Shown: positions 40,841-49,239 of the stretch, one piece after another | How positions within the stretch are numbered: position 1 is the first letter of the stretch | How the letters are laid out: each line of letters opens with the position of its first letter | Assembly (NCBI GenBank): GCA_958412345.1 | Contig: CATYSO010000001.1 | Coordinates: 1-64,000, forward strand | Direction: 5' to 3' | Length of the DNA: 64,000 nt | Origin: an uncultured Collinsella sp. | GTDB taxonomy: Bacteria > Actinomycetota > Coriobacteriia > Coriobacteriales > Coriobacteriaceae | Translations under genes and position numbers: made by a program | The notes under the pieces: generated by a model | Seen by the model: only the letters and a program-made list of their open reading frames with translations | Told to the model about the DNA's origin: nothing | The model's database searches: none

Positions 40841-43153
40841 CTACGCCGACGCGCTGTCGCGAGCCGCCTGGCATGTAGGAGTCTGACGCAGCGTAAGCGG
40901 CTTGTCCCCCGCCTCGGCCGACGTGGTCAGCGTATACGTGATCGTCGTCGTCTCGCCAGCATGCAGGTCAACGGTGCCCGAATAGAAGGGAATTCCATGC
41001 CACGTAGCGGCGCCAAGACCAAACTGGGTGCCCTCAACCGTAAGGTCACTGATGTTGCCACCCGTCGGGGCAAACAACGAGACATTCAGGCGCTCGTCGT
41101 CGCGCGCGGCATCGGGCGCGCTCGCCGCGACGTAATCGGGCAGCTTGCCTGCCTCCTCCTGCGTCATGATGTTCGTCAGGGTAACGGTGATGCGATACGA
41201 GCACGTGCCGTCGCCGTTCTTGACGCCCTGGCCAATCTGCGTATCAGCGTTCAGGTACCAGTCGAGCTTGGAGAAGCTCAGGTTGTTAAAGTAAACGCCG
41301 GCAACGGGATCGGCACTCGGATCATCCGGATCGGGTAGCGAAGCGTCAATGCCCGTCTCTTTGATGGCATTCTGCTCATCATCGTTTCTCATCCAAGCAA
41401 TCAGACGGCCCTCTTCGGCACCGCGCTCGAATGCACCGACAAGCTTTGTAACGTCGACGTCACCGATGCCACCGAGAATCTTGTCGAAGGCGGCGCTGGC
41501 AACAGCCGCAAAGATGCCGTCCGATTCCTCGACCGGATAGTTCCAATACACATCGTGCATGAGAACCTTCGCCGCGTTGGTACCGTCGACGACCGTACCA
41601 TCGGGCAGCGAGACATTACCGACAAGGCCCAGCAGGTACTGTAAGAACACAGGATCGATGCCGACGACGCCATCAACGTCCTGCCCATATTGGGACTTCC
41701 ACAGCGCGGCGACACGCTGCGAGTTGCGGGGCCAATCGGGCGAATAGGTATTGCCCGAGTTGTACAGGTTACTGTGGTTACCGAACAGCGCCTCATCCTC
41801 TTCGTCGACGCTCTCGACCGCCTCATCCTCGCTGAGTCCAATGCGGGGAACAAACTCGCCAATCGACATCTGGCCGTCGGTGACCGAAATCAGGCCCTGC
41901 GAACCGCCAAAGCCGCCGCAAGCACGAATCTCGACGTTGTTCATGGCGTACACAAGGTAGTTACGCGTCTGGCCGTTGGCGCCGAGCATCTGGGGAAGGA
42001 CGGGGGCGACCTTCTCCGCCGCGTCAACCGCGCCGTTGAGGGTAGCAAAGCCGTCCTTGGCCTTATCGACCAGCTCGGTCACCTGGGAAATATGAGTATC
42101 GCCAATACCTTGGATCTTCTCGTTGGCGCTCTTGAACACCTTGGAGCTATCGGAAAGCGAATCGGCAACGGCCTGCAGCGCGGACACGTTAATCATGCCG
42201 TCCTGAAACAGCTTGCCGGGCGTGGCCTGCGAAAGGTTATCGGCCATGGGAACCAGCGCATTGCTCGAGACATCGGACAGGGCGCCGATCATGGTGCGGG
42301 CCGCATTGATGTCGCTGCCATACACCGGGATAAACGAAGCCGCCGTCCACAGCGGGCTCGAGGTCTCCGCCTTCATGCTGTCGCAAAGCTCATCAATCTT
42401 CTTCGCGTCGTCAGGCAGCGTCGAAAAATCGCCCGACGTGACCTTGTCCTTAAGGCCACCGACGATCTCGACAGCCTCCTTCGCTTCGCTCTTTACGGTC
42501 TTTGCCGAGTTAAGCAGCATAAAGCCGCTTGCGCCAAGCGCAACGAGAAACACCGCGACCACAGCGGCAACAATGGCGCCGGTGTGACGCTTTTTGCGCT
42601 CGCCCTTGCGATGGCGATGACGGACCAGACCGTCAGAGGTCGAACTCGACGAAGCGTCGCTACCGTAGTTCAAGCCAAAATCGTAATAATCTTCCTTGGA
42701 TCCCGAGCCCGCAAACTCGGCACCACTATCATCCAGGCGGGCGAACGTGCCAGTCTCGGAGGCGCCGGTGTAAATCGTGCCAAGGTTACCCGTAAGCCCC
42801 GCGCCACCGGCAGAGGGAGTATTGTTGGCGGCCTTGCCGGCATTAACGTTGCCGACGGCATTCGCGGCGTTGGTAACACCTGCGTTGTTCGCGGGTACCG
42901 AAGGAGCCCCACTCGGCTGCGACGTGGAGGTTGCACCGCCCGCAAAGACATTCCCTCTTGCACGGCCGGTCTTTTTTGCCTTTTGTGACTGCTCGTACAG
43001 AGCGGTAAACATCGCCGTCTCGCCCGGGGACACGCGCTTACCGGAACCGCCCTGTCCAGCGCCGCCCGGCGTGCCGGCCTTACCAGCCCCGTTCGGACGC
43101 GGCGGAACTGCAGAACGGCCGCTATCGCTGCCCTTAAAGTGATTACCAGCCAT
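40841..43153 (-). CDS. DUF4012 membrane-anchored exoprotein
   Basis: 770 residues. Residues 1-190 are low-complexity, Gly/Asn/Pro/Ser-rich and cytoplasmic. A basic patch (RHRHRKGERKKRHT) precedes one membrane helix (AIVAAVVAVFLVALGASGFML), and a large external domain of about 550 residues follows. RNYLVYAMNNVEIRACGGFGGS is the DUF4012 signature, and ATWHGIPFYSGTVDLHAGET sits near the end. DUF4012 proteins occur in actinobacteria near envelope glycan genes; the function is unknown. The start at 43153 follows GAGG. Confidence 0.85.
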   Translation of the reverse strand: MAGNHFKGSDSGRSAVPPRPNGAGKAGTPGGAGQGGSGKRVSPGETAMFTALYEQSQKAKKTGRARGNVFAGGATSTSQPSGAPSVPANNAGVTNAANAVGNVNAGKAANNTPSAGGAGLTGNLGTIYTGASETGTFARLDDSGAEFAGSGSKEDYYDFGLNYGSDASSSSTSDGLVRHRHRKGERKKRHTGAIVAAVVAVFLVALGASGFMLLNSAKTVKSEAKEAVEIVGGLKDKVTSGDFSTLPDDAKKIDELCDSMKAETSSPLWTAASFIPVYGSDINAARTMIGALSDVSSNALVPMADNLSQATPGKLFQDGMINVSALQAVADSLSDSSKVFKSANEKIQGIGDTHISQVTELVDKAKDGFATLNGAVDAAEKVAPVLPQMLGANGQTRNYLVYAMNNVEIRACGGFGGSQGLISVTDGQMSIGEFVPRIGLSEDEAVESVDEEDEALFGNHSNLYNSGNTYSPDWPRNSQRVAALWKSQYGQDVDGVVGIDPVFLQYLLGLVGNVSLPDGTVVDGTNAAKVLMHDVYWNYPVEESDGIFAAVASAAFDKILGGIGDVDVTKLVGAFERGAEEGRLIAWMRNDDEQNAIKETGIDASLPDPDDPSADPVAGVYFNNLSFSKLDWYLNADTQIGQGVKNGDGTCSYRITVTLTNIMTQEEAGKLPDYVAASAPDAARDDERLNVSLFAPTGGNISDLTVEGTQFGLGAATWHGIPFYSGTVDLHAGETTTITYTLTTSAEAGDKPLTLRQTPTCQAARDSASA

Positions 43154-43302
43154 AAAGAAATCCTCGCAATTGAGTCGCAATGAAAAAGTCCATAACGTTA
43201 CTAGTTTATGGCATTTTAAGCATCGACAGCTAAACTCCAGACACGGACGTCAATTGGCGAAAATGCGGCACAACACCTTTTCTGTCTTGGCGGCGGCGCC
43301 AG

Positions 43303-44325
43303 CTACACCGTGAGGAACATCATCACGATGATCATGGCAAAGCCGATAAGGTCGGTCGGCAAAAACACCGTGCCCAGCATAACGGCGCTGGTGATGGTCG
43401 CCGAAACCGGCTCCACAGTTCCGATGAGGCTCGCCCGCACCGAGCCGATGTCCTTAACGCCCTGCATATAGAGCATGTAAGCAAAAAACGAGCCGATAAC
43501 CACGAACACCGCGAGCGCCTCGACGCCGGCAGCGTCGAGCGTCGGCATATGCGCCCAGGGCTGCACGAAGACACACGAGACCACGCCCGCCGTGAGCATT
43601 GCCGAGCCCGTGACGATGGGGCTGCCGTATTCGGGCAGGATCTTGGCGGGAATCACCGCCATACACGTGGCGCTGACCGCACACATGAGACCCGCGATCA
43701 GGCCGAGCGGCGAGATATTCAGGCTGGTGGGGTCACCACCGGTGGCGATTAAAAAGGTTCCACCCAGAGCCAGACCAATGCCGATAACCTCGCGCGGACG
43801 CGGCATACGGCGATCGATGACGCAGGTGTATCCCATGATGATGACCAGCTGCAGGCATTGGAGCACCGTCGCGGTTCCGGCGTTCGTCAGGCGCACGGCC
43901 GAAAGATAGCAAAACTGGTTGAACAGCAGACCAAAGGCGGTAAAGAGCAGCAGCTGCTTGCGGTCGGCAGGCGTGGTCCACAGCTTGACCAGGCGCGCGC
44001 GATCGCGCGCGACGACCACGACCATAAACAGCAGGCCGGCGAGAATCTGACGTACGCTCATGAGCCACAGGGTATCGACGTGGTAGGTATCGAACAGAAA
44101 GCTCGCGCTGGTACCCGAGAAGCCCCAAAACGAACCACCCACCAGCGTGGCCAGAACGCCCGTGATCATCTTGCGCGTCGAGGCGCTGTTAAGGCGGTCG
44201 CGCCACGCGCGACGGGTGTTGCGGCTGAGCTCATCGGTGCCCTCGGGCACATCAATGTTCGATATATCGGTCATCGGCACCGAAGCCCCTGCGCCTTCGA
44301 CCTGCTCGACACACTCTTTGCTCAT
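43303..44325 (-). CDS. DMT/EamA family exporter
   Basis: 340 residues. About 55 cytoplasmic residues are followed by ten hydrophobic helices in two EamA repeats (GGSFWGFSGTSASFLF in the first, LIAGLMCAVSATCMAVIPAKIL in the second; GTVEPVSATITSAVMLGT near the end). Members export amino acids or other metabolites; the substrate is not evident. The start at 44325 has GGGGGAG 5 nt upstream. The upstream frame to 44532 has no family match. Confidence 0.88.
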   Translation of the reverse strand: MSKECVEQVEGAGASVPMTDISNIDVPEGTDELSRNTRRAWRDRLNSASTRKMITGVLATLVGGSFWGFSGTSASFLFDTYHVDTLWLMSVRQILAGLLFMVVVVARDRARLVKLWTTPADRKQLLLFTAFGLLFNQFCYLSAVRLTNAGTATVLQCLQLVIIMGYTCVIDRRMPRPREVIGIGLALGGTFLIATGGDPTSLNISPLGLIAGLMCAVSATCMAVIPAKILPEYGSPIVTGSAMLTAGVVSCVFVQPWAHMPTLDAAGVEALAVFVVIGSFFAYMLYMQGVKDIGSVRASLIGTVEPVSATITSAVMLGTVFLPTDLIGFAMIIVMMFLTV

Positions 44326-44556
44326 TCCACTCCCCCGAAACAGTCTGGAAGCAATTCGGCTTACCTTACCACGGCGAAGGCACCAGCCGAAGGCTTGTCC
44401 GCTTATCGGTAGGACAATTCCGCAGGCGTCTTTCCATAGCTCGACACCGCAACGGCCTTGCATTATGCGACAGCCAAATCGCGGCAGCAGACTCTTTTGA
44501 AATGGATATGACAAGACCCCCGAATTCCACAATGTAAGCGATTTTTAAAAATGTTC

Positions 44557-44585
44557 TTGCCACCGAGTTCAGGCTCCGTTATATT
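44557..44585 (+). promoter_or_regulatory. Promoter of tRNA-Val
   Basis: TTGCCA and TATATT with an exact 17-bp spacer, 29 nt before the tRNA. The rest of the gap from 44326 shows no gene. Confidence 0.8.
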
Positions 44586-44614
44586 ATCCCTTGCGCGCTT
44601 GCGCACCCTTGATC

Positions 44615-44689
44615 GGGCGTTTAGCTCAGGGGGAGAGCGCTTCCCTGACACGGAAGAGGTCAGAAGTTCAAATCTTCTAACGCCCACCA
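44615..44689 (+). tRNA. tRNA-Val (anticodon GAC)
   Basis: Acceptor GGGCGTT/AACGCCC, D-stem GCTC/GAGC, anticodon stem CTTCC/GGAAG around CTGACAC (anticodon GAC), T-arm AGAAG-TTCAAAT-CTTCT, discriminator A and encoded CCA. Unlike the Leu and Phe genes, no duplicated 3' end follows. Confidence 0.97.
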
Positions 44690-44697
44690 AATGTTCG

Positions 44698-44735
44698 CAG
44701 CTCAGAGGCTATGTCCTCTGGGCTGTTTTGTTTTA
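44698..44735 (+). terminator. Terminator of tRNA-Val
   Basis: CAGCTCAGAGG / CCTCTGGGCTG with a 6-nt loop, followed by TTTTGTTTT. Confidence 0.85.
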
Positions 44736-44740
44736 TGTCG

Positions 44741-44941
44741 CTAAATCCGCTGGCAGTTCCAACCGTCATCGCAACGCAACATCAATTCACCTGACGAATG
44801 GCAGCCAAACATATTCAATACCCCAACATCAACAATAGCCAGGCACAAAACTGCGCCGCAAGCTGCTCCAACCGCCCAACTGGCCAAAAGCCGACCATCT
44901 ACTTGCCGATCTATCCATCGGCATAACCAATCAGTCCGCAC
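44741..44941 (-). CDS. Possible 66-residue membrane peptide
   Basis: A GTG-started frame with AGAAG 6 nt upstream. It reads a basic/Trp N-terminus, one hydrophobic helix (LLASWAVGAACGAVLCLAIVD) and a Cys-rich tail (CHSSGELMLRCDDGWNC). Third-position GC is lower than in the neighbours and I know no family, so this is tentative. No other gene is apparent between tRNA-Val and 45025. Confidence 0.35.
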   Translation of the reverse strand: MRTDWLCRWIDRQVDGRLLASWAVGAACGAVLCLAIVDVGVLNMFGCHSSGELMLRCDDGWNCQRI

Positions 44942-45024
44942 CGCAACTTCTCAGCAAAACGCCGCGATGTCTGCGCCCTGCGGTATCCTTGAGCCACTTG
45001 CACCTGCAGCACCAAGGAGCCGCC

Positions 45025-45711
45025 ATGCGCACCGAGCTCAATGTCCCCTTTTCGCACAAAGAAGAAGCCAAGGCGCTGGGCGCCAAATGGGACCGGACCA
45101 AGAAGATCTGGTATGTACCCAGCGGCGTCAACCCCGAGCCCTTTGCCGAGTGGCTGCCCGGTGTTGACCGATCCGACCCCTCAGCGCCGTATATATATCT
45201 AGTACTGGGCAAGCGCGAGTGCTGGAAATGCCACGAAGAGACCTCGGTCGCGGCCTTCGGCATTCCCTATCGAACCGATGACGGCAAGGGCATCGCCATT
45301 GCGCACGCGCCCAACGAAGCCGGGCACATTGCCATCGACACGGCCAATGCCAACGCGCTCGCCATCGTTCCCGCTCTTGGCTGCGTCCCGGGCGAGATCC
45401 GCGACTATCTTTCTAAGCGCTGTGGCTACAAACCCGTAGGCGCACGAGCCTCCAAAGCCCCGTCGCTCGGCAACACGTGCACCAGTTGCGACGCGCTGCA
45501 AGGCAGCCGCTATCTGTTCGAGGAGCCCTCGTCCCCGTTTGCCCTCACCGCCATCAACAAACTGCCGGCACTGGAGTTTGTGCGCGTCGAAGTTGCCGGC
45601 GTCTTCGGCGTCCCGGCCACGCGCACCGACTTTGACCAGGCGCTCTTTACCTGGGCACGCGACCATCACGCCGAGTTCCACAAGCAGCTCGGTGAGGGGA
45701 TTTATTTGTAG
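45025..45711 (+). CDS. DUF5710 domain protein
   Basis: 228 residues. The first 45 (RTELNVPFSHKEEAKALGAKW, WYVPSGVNP) form the DUF5710 domain, seen in primases, DNA-processing and plasmid proteins. A Cys pair (CWKCHEE) begins a second region, with another CTSC later, so one or two zinc sites are plausible. ATG 45025 has AAGGAG upstream. Function unknown; it lies in a stretch of small uncharacterised genes. Confidence 0.75.
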   Translation: MRTELNVPFSHKEEAKALGAKWDRTKKIWYVPSGVNPEPFAEWLPGVDRSDPSAPYIYLVLGKRECWKCHEETSVAAFGIPYRTDDGKGIAIAHAPNEAGHIAIDTANANALAIVPALGCVPGEIRDYLSKRCGYKPVGARASKAPSLGNTCTSCDALQGSRYLFEEPSSPFALTAINKLPALEFVRVEVAGVFGVPATRTDFDQALFTWARDHHAEFHKQLGEGIYL

Positions 45712-45725
45712 GAACGGAGATGCCT

Positions 45726-46010
45726 TCACAGCCAGCTCCTCCGCATCACCCATCCCTCGTCGCCGGCGTCGTACACGATATCGAGGCCACAAACAGGGCA
45801 TTTCTCCTGATACACCGGCATATGAACGCCTGTCCGTTTTCTCACTTCGTCGCTAAGTCTGTCGCGCGCATCGATGAACCGAATGTCGAGGCACGGTATT
45901 TGCGAGCCGCAGCAAGGACAGGAGACGACAAACGACCCGCAATCAACTTCTACGCTCGGAAACATTTTGTTGTCTATAAGGGCACACGGCAGTTTTCCGT
46001 ACTTCCCCAT
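45726..46010 (-). CDS. Small zinc-ribbon protein
   Basis: 94 residues from ATG 46010 (MGKYGKLPCALIDNKMF). Two Cys clusters, CPCCGSQIPC and CPVCG, 40 residues apart, predict one zinc ribbon. No homologue comes to mind. It follows the next gene upstream by 20 nt in the same direction, so the two are probably an operon. A longer reading to 46100 would overlap that gene. Confidence 0.65.
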   Translation of the reverse strand: MGKYGKLPCALIDNKMFPSVEVDCGSFVVSCPCCGSQIPCLDIRFIDARDRLSDEVRKRTGVHMPVYQEKCPVCGLDIVYDAGDEGWVMRRSWL

Positions 46011-46030
46011 CGCAATATCGCCTCGCCAGC

Positions 46031-46600
46031 TCACGCTCGCTCCCCTCTCGCTATACAAATCAGGAAGAGCATGCACCAGCAGGCGTGCGCGAGATTGCAT
46101 CGCCGCGCGATCCGATCAAACAACACGATCGTAAAAGACCGCCAAAGCCAAATTTCATCGTCGGTCGCACCCTGTCCGGCAAACTCAATATCGACGGGTA
46201 TGTGCTTCAGATAACTCATGTCGGGCGCAAAACGAGGGTCCGGTCCGCCTTTATGAACAGGACCGTGCAGAACAAACCATCCGTTTTCGGGCTCGAACCG
46301 CTCAACAAACGCAAGGCCGAGCACCTTATAGCCCACCTCGGTTGCAAATATGACTCCGACTGGGACGCCACATTCCATGCAGTTGAGCATTTTACGGTTG
46401 TAATTCTGGTCTCGAAAACCAACGGTACCCGGCGCTTGAACCGAGTACTTAATGACCCACGTACCATCGTCCAAATAGAGCGGAGGCACATTGTTGATGC
46501 TCTCGGTTTGCCGCTGGCGCGCTTGTGCCCCGCTACCCCACTCCCCTGTATACTGGTGTAGCACGTGTTTCATCCGGGCTTGCTGGGCCGGATTGTTCAT
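46031..46600 (-). CDS. Unrecognised 189-residue protein
   Basis: No family recognised. The middle contains a CMEC pair and conserved-looking strands (GTWVIKYSVQAPGTVGF, VGVIFATEVGYKVLGLAFVERF); the C-terminus is hydrophobic and Cys-rich (CNLAHACWCMLFLICIARG), possibly a membrane tail. The start is ambiguous (46600 or 46573) and neither has a good ribosome site. It is divergent from the gene at 46612 with only 11 bp between the two starts. Confidence 0.6.
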   Translation of the reverse strand: MNNPAQQARMKHVLHQYTGEWGSGAQARQRQTESINNVPPLYLDDGTWVIKYSVQAPGTVGFRDQNYNRKMLNCMECGVPVGVIFATEVGYKVLGLAFVERFEPENGWFVLHGPVHKGGPDPRFAPDMSYLKHIPVDIEFAGQGATDDEIWLWRSFTIVLFDRIARRCNLAHACWCMLFLICIARGERA

Positions 46601-46611
46601 GGGAGGGTCTT

Positions 46612-47103
46612 ATGGCTGCTTCGAATCCGTCTAAGGGGAGCGTTTCTTCTTCGTCCATCAAGCCGGTTACGCGCAAGGCCGTGCGTTGCCAGCGCGAGGT
46701 CGCTTGGCTTGTCACGCAGGCGGCGGGCAGGCTTGTGGCGACCACTCAGAACGTCAATGCGCCTACGCCGAGCTTTGTGTTAGCGGCGGCGCTGGATTTT
46801 GTGCGCCAATTGGAGCTTGCCGCACAGGATGCCAGCGGCCACCTCGACTACCAGAATGTTATGGCGCCCGACCTGCAAACGTTCTGTCACATGGCCAAGT
46901 TGCCCGCCGCGCCCAATGCGCTTTCGGACGCAGGCTACATGTTTACGCTCTCGGGCGCGGACCTTATCCGCGACATCTACGCATACTGCAGCGAGCTCGC
47001 CGAGCGCCACGTCTTCGACGCGGCAGAAGTCAAACCAGGATATGTCATCAAGCTGGTTCTTAGGCTGTTCTTGATGGACGGGTTCGGGGCCATGCCGGCG
47101 TAA
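46612..47103 (+). CDS. Unrecognised 163-residue protein
   Basis: GGGAGGG lies 5 nt before ATG 46612. About 15 Ser-rich residues are followed by an all-helical protein (ALDFVRQLELAAQDASG, LIRDIYAYCSELAERHVF, VIKLVLRLFLMDGF). No family recognised and no membrane segment. A TATACT (46549-46554) may be its -10. It converges on the AlbA_2 gene. Confidence 0.6.
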   Translation: MAASNPSKGSVSSSSIKPVTRKAVRCQREVAWLVTQAAGRLVATTQNVNAPTPSFVLAAALDFVRQLELAAQDASGHLDYQNVMAPDLQTFCHMAKLPAAPNALSDAGYMFTLSGADLIRDIYAYCSELAERHVFDAAEVKPGYVIKLVLRLFLMDGFGAMPA

Positions 47104-47203
47104 GCCGAGTCTTTAGCATCACCGTCGACTGAGCAACAACCGCTTTACCTTAGTGGGCGCCAATTGAGGGTCGATTATTGGGTCGCCTCGTCCACTAACG
47201 CAT

Positions 47204-48670
47204 TTATTCCACGCGCTCTGACAGTCGATACTTGCGGTTGCGGCTCGTCGCCGGCGCCGTGGGCTCAAGCTCGCCTTGAGCAATGAGCGCGTTGACGCGC
47301 GACCTAACCTGGGAAATTGTAAGCCCCGTGCGTTCTGCCAGCTCACGCGTCCCCAGCTCGCCGTAGCGCTTGAGTGCCGTCATAATCAAGCCCCCGCCAT
47401 GATCGACCGGCTCGATCTTTGAACGGTAAAGTACGACTTTGAACCGATCGAACCCCGGGCAGAACAGGGGCTCGGCCAGACCATGCGCGCGCATGGCATC
47501 GATCATCATCGGGATGCCCGAGCCATTGCCCTCAGCCGGCGAACCTGCGCCATCCGGCAGCGGGACAATCGACATGAGTTTCACGAGCGTCGCGTTACGG
47601 CATCGGGAGCTGCCGTCAAACAAGTTCTCGCGAGTCTTCCCTCCATAAAGGCCGCCGGGATTCGTCACCTCGATACGGTCGTCAAAAACGTCGACGGCGA
47701 TCGATTGCCCACAGAACCGATCCCCGTATTCCCTGTGGATAACCGCGTTGGCGACTGCCTCGCGCAGGACCTCCTCGGGAATCTCCAGCGATTCGATACG
47801 CGAGATGCCTTGGACGGTCGAGGTTCGCCGCAAATTCTTGGCGACGGCCGCGACAGCATCCGAGATCATCTCGCCCAACGTTCCCTCACAGATTGTGCGG
47901 TCCATAAACCTTAGTGGCCCCGCAGCTCCCTTTTGAGTTCCCACGTGGACAGCCACATCAATGAAGAGCTTGGGATAGAACTGCTGAGGGTAAACGCCCG
48001 CGGCAAGAAGGCCGGCCTTGGTAACATTGCCCTGGAAGTCGAGGAAATTCAGACGCTCCATCTTTGTCTTCTTGCCCGCCGCACCGCGCATCGCTCGAGG
48101 CGTCAACGAATAGGCACGCTCTATCGTGCGGTCGACCAGCGACTCGTCGAGATCGCCCACACTCGTGCCGGGCACCGCATCGCGATCGCTAGGACTCGTC
48201 CGTTCATACGACGACAGTGCCAAAACCTCGGTCGACGAAAGCGGGACATCTTTGTCATCGATGCGTTTGTAGCTGCCACCTTGAGCGCCCCGCTCTATGA
48301 CATAGCAAGGCTTGCTCGACGGGTCGAGCTCCTCAATCGTGATAACGAGAACAACGGTACCCCGAAGCCCCACGCGCTCAATGGTGTATTTGGGCGGATT
48401 GGCCAGCTTTCCGCGACCGCCGGCATCGCCCATGCCCGCCACGAATTGGTTGAGCACCTTCTCGGTCTCAAAGTTTGCAACTGGGACAAAACCCGCGCGC
48501 TCGCTCACTCCGAGTACGATGATGCCGCCGGCGGTGTTTGCGAAAGCGCTGACCGTTTCCCATACGTCGCGGGAAAGCGTCGTGGCGCTCTCCTTGACCT
48601 CAACGCTAAGATCGTCCGAGCCCATGCGCCTTAAAGACTCGAGCAGACCGGTCAGTTCGTTTTCGTTCAT
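47204..48670 (-). CDS. Schlafen/AlbA_2-type ATP-binding regulator
   Basis: 488 residues. An N-terminal AlbA_2 domain (SVEVKESATTLSRDVWETVSAFANTAGG, in parts, then IIVLGVSE) comes first. A HATPase_c_4-type domain (EEVLREAVANAVIHREYGD, VDVFDDRIEVTNPGGLYGG) follows, and a winged helix near the C-terminus (LGTRELAERTGLTISQVRSRVNALIAQGEL) ends it. Such proteins are usually transcription regulators. ATG 48670 has AAGGA 8 nt upstream. The duplicated iterons just upstream suggest self-regulation. Confidence 0.88.
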   Translation of the reverse strand: MNENELTGLLESLRRMGSDDLSVEVKESATTLSRDVWETVSAFANTAGGIIVLGVSERAGFVPVANFETEKVLNQFVAGMGDAGGRGKLANPPKYTIERVGLRGTVVLVITIEELDPSSKPCYVIERGAQGGSYKRIDDKDVPLSSTEVLALSSYERTSPSDRDAVPGTSVGDLDESLVDRTIERAYSLTPRAMRGAAGKKTKMERLNFLDFQGNVTKAGLLAAGVYPQQFYPKLFIDVAVHVGTQKGAAGPLRFMDRTICEGTLGEMISDAVAAVAKNLRRTSTVQGISRIESLEIPEEVLREAVANAVIHREYGDRFCGQSIAVDVFDDRIEVTNPGGLYGGKTRENLFDGSSRCRNATLVKLMSIVPLPDGAGSPAEGNGSGIPMMIDAMRAHGLAEPLFCPGFDRFKVVLYRSKIEPVDHGGGLIMTALKRYGELGTRELAERTGLTISQVRSRVNALIAQGELEPTAPATSRNRKYRLSERVE

Positions 48671-48732
48671 CTGCACGTCCTTTCGCTCGGTTCTGCGAAG
48701 AATGCCGCGAATAGATTTCCTTCGTCTCTCAG

Positions 48733-48807
48733 TTATCTCTCGTAATTATCTCTCATCTTTCTGTTATCTCTCATATTAGAGAGGAGTGAGAGATGAAAGA
48801 TAAGATG
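48733..48807. promoter_or_regulatory. Iteron block 1 (TTATCTCTC)
   Basis: Three direct copies of TTATCTCTC (at 48733, 48746 and 48764), then inverted GAGAGATGA. The whole block is repeated at 48898-48967. Confidence 0.75.
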
Positions 48808-48897
48808 TCTGTCATCTGTTTCATTTAAACATGTTTTCGCTGGTAAAACAATCTATATTGAGACAATACCATGGTTGCCTGTCTCTTTGCAGCATTG

Positions 48898-48967
48898 TTA
48901 TCTCTCATATTTATCTCTCATCTTTCTGTTATCTCTCGTATTAGAGACGAATGAGATATGAGAGATG
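48898..48967. promoter_or_regulatory. Iteron block 2 (TTATCTCTC)
   Basis: A second block with three TTATCTCTC units and the inverted GAGAGATG end, about 85% identical to block 1. The 90 bp between the blocks is AT-rich with TCTATATTGAGACAATACC but no gene. Confidence 0.75.
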
Positions 48968-48994
48968 TGCGGGCGGCGGATGAGCGTTGATTTT

Positions 48995-49088
48995 GGACGG
49001 TCGGGAAATGAGGGTGGATATTTGGACGGTTTTTGGGCGTTTTGAGGTTGATTCCGTCCGAAAATCCACTCTCATTCGATAGGCGTCC
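48995..49088. repeat. Long inverted repeat LIR5
   Basis: 35-nt arms (48995-49029, 49054-49088) match at both ends and the middle (GGACG, AATGAG-GTGGAT, GGACGG), with one 7-nt internal loop. It lies upstream of the M16 peptidase. Confidence 0.7.
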
Positions 49089-49181
49089 AAGTTTCCACGC
49101 TCGTGCGGTGAACGCGCGGGGCCTTTGTCCAATCCGCTGGCATCGTCTCCAGTTCGCCGCAGTGCCGCGGCCCCATATGGG

Positions 49182-49187
49182 TATACT
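49182..49187 (+). promoter_or_regulatory. Putative -10 of the M16 gene
   Basis: TATACT, 52 nt before the start codon. No convincing -35 was seen. Confidence 0.4.
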
Positions 49188-49239
49188 CTCGAGGATTCGA
49201 CTCGATTCGCCCCCGTTGGGGCGTCAAAGGAGACTACGT

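Noticed and set aside
48733..48967. Repeats that could be read as a CRISPR array
   Set aside because: The unit is only 9 bp, spacing is irregular (13-18 bp) and both blocks are the same sequence, not unique spacers. No cas gene is present.
48941..49132. A 63-codon minus-strand frame overlapping the second iteron block
   Set aside because: No ribosome site, low-complexity translation, and it overlaps both the iterons and LIR5.
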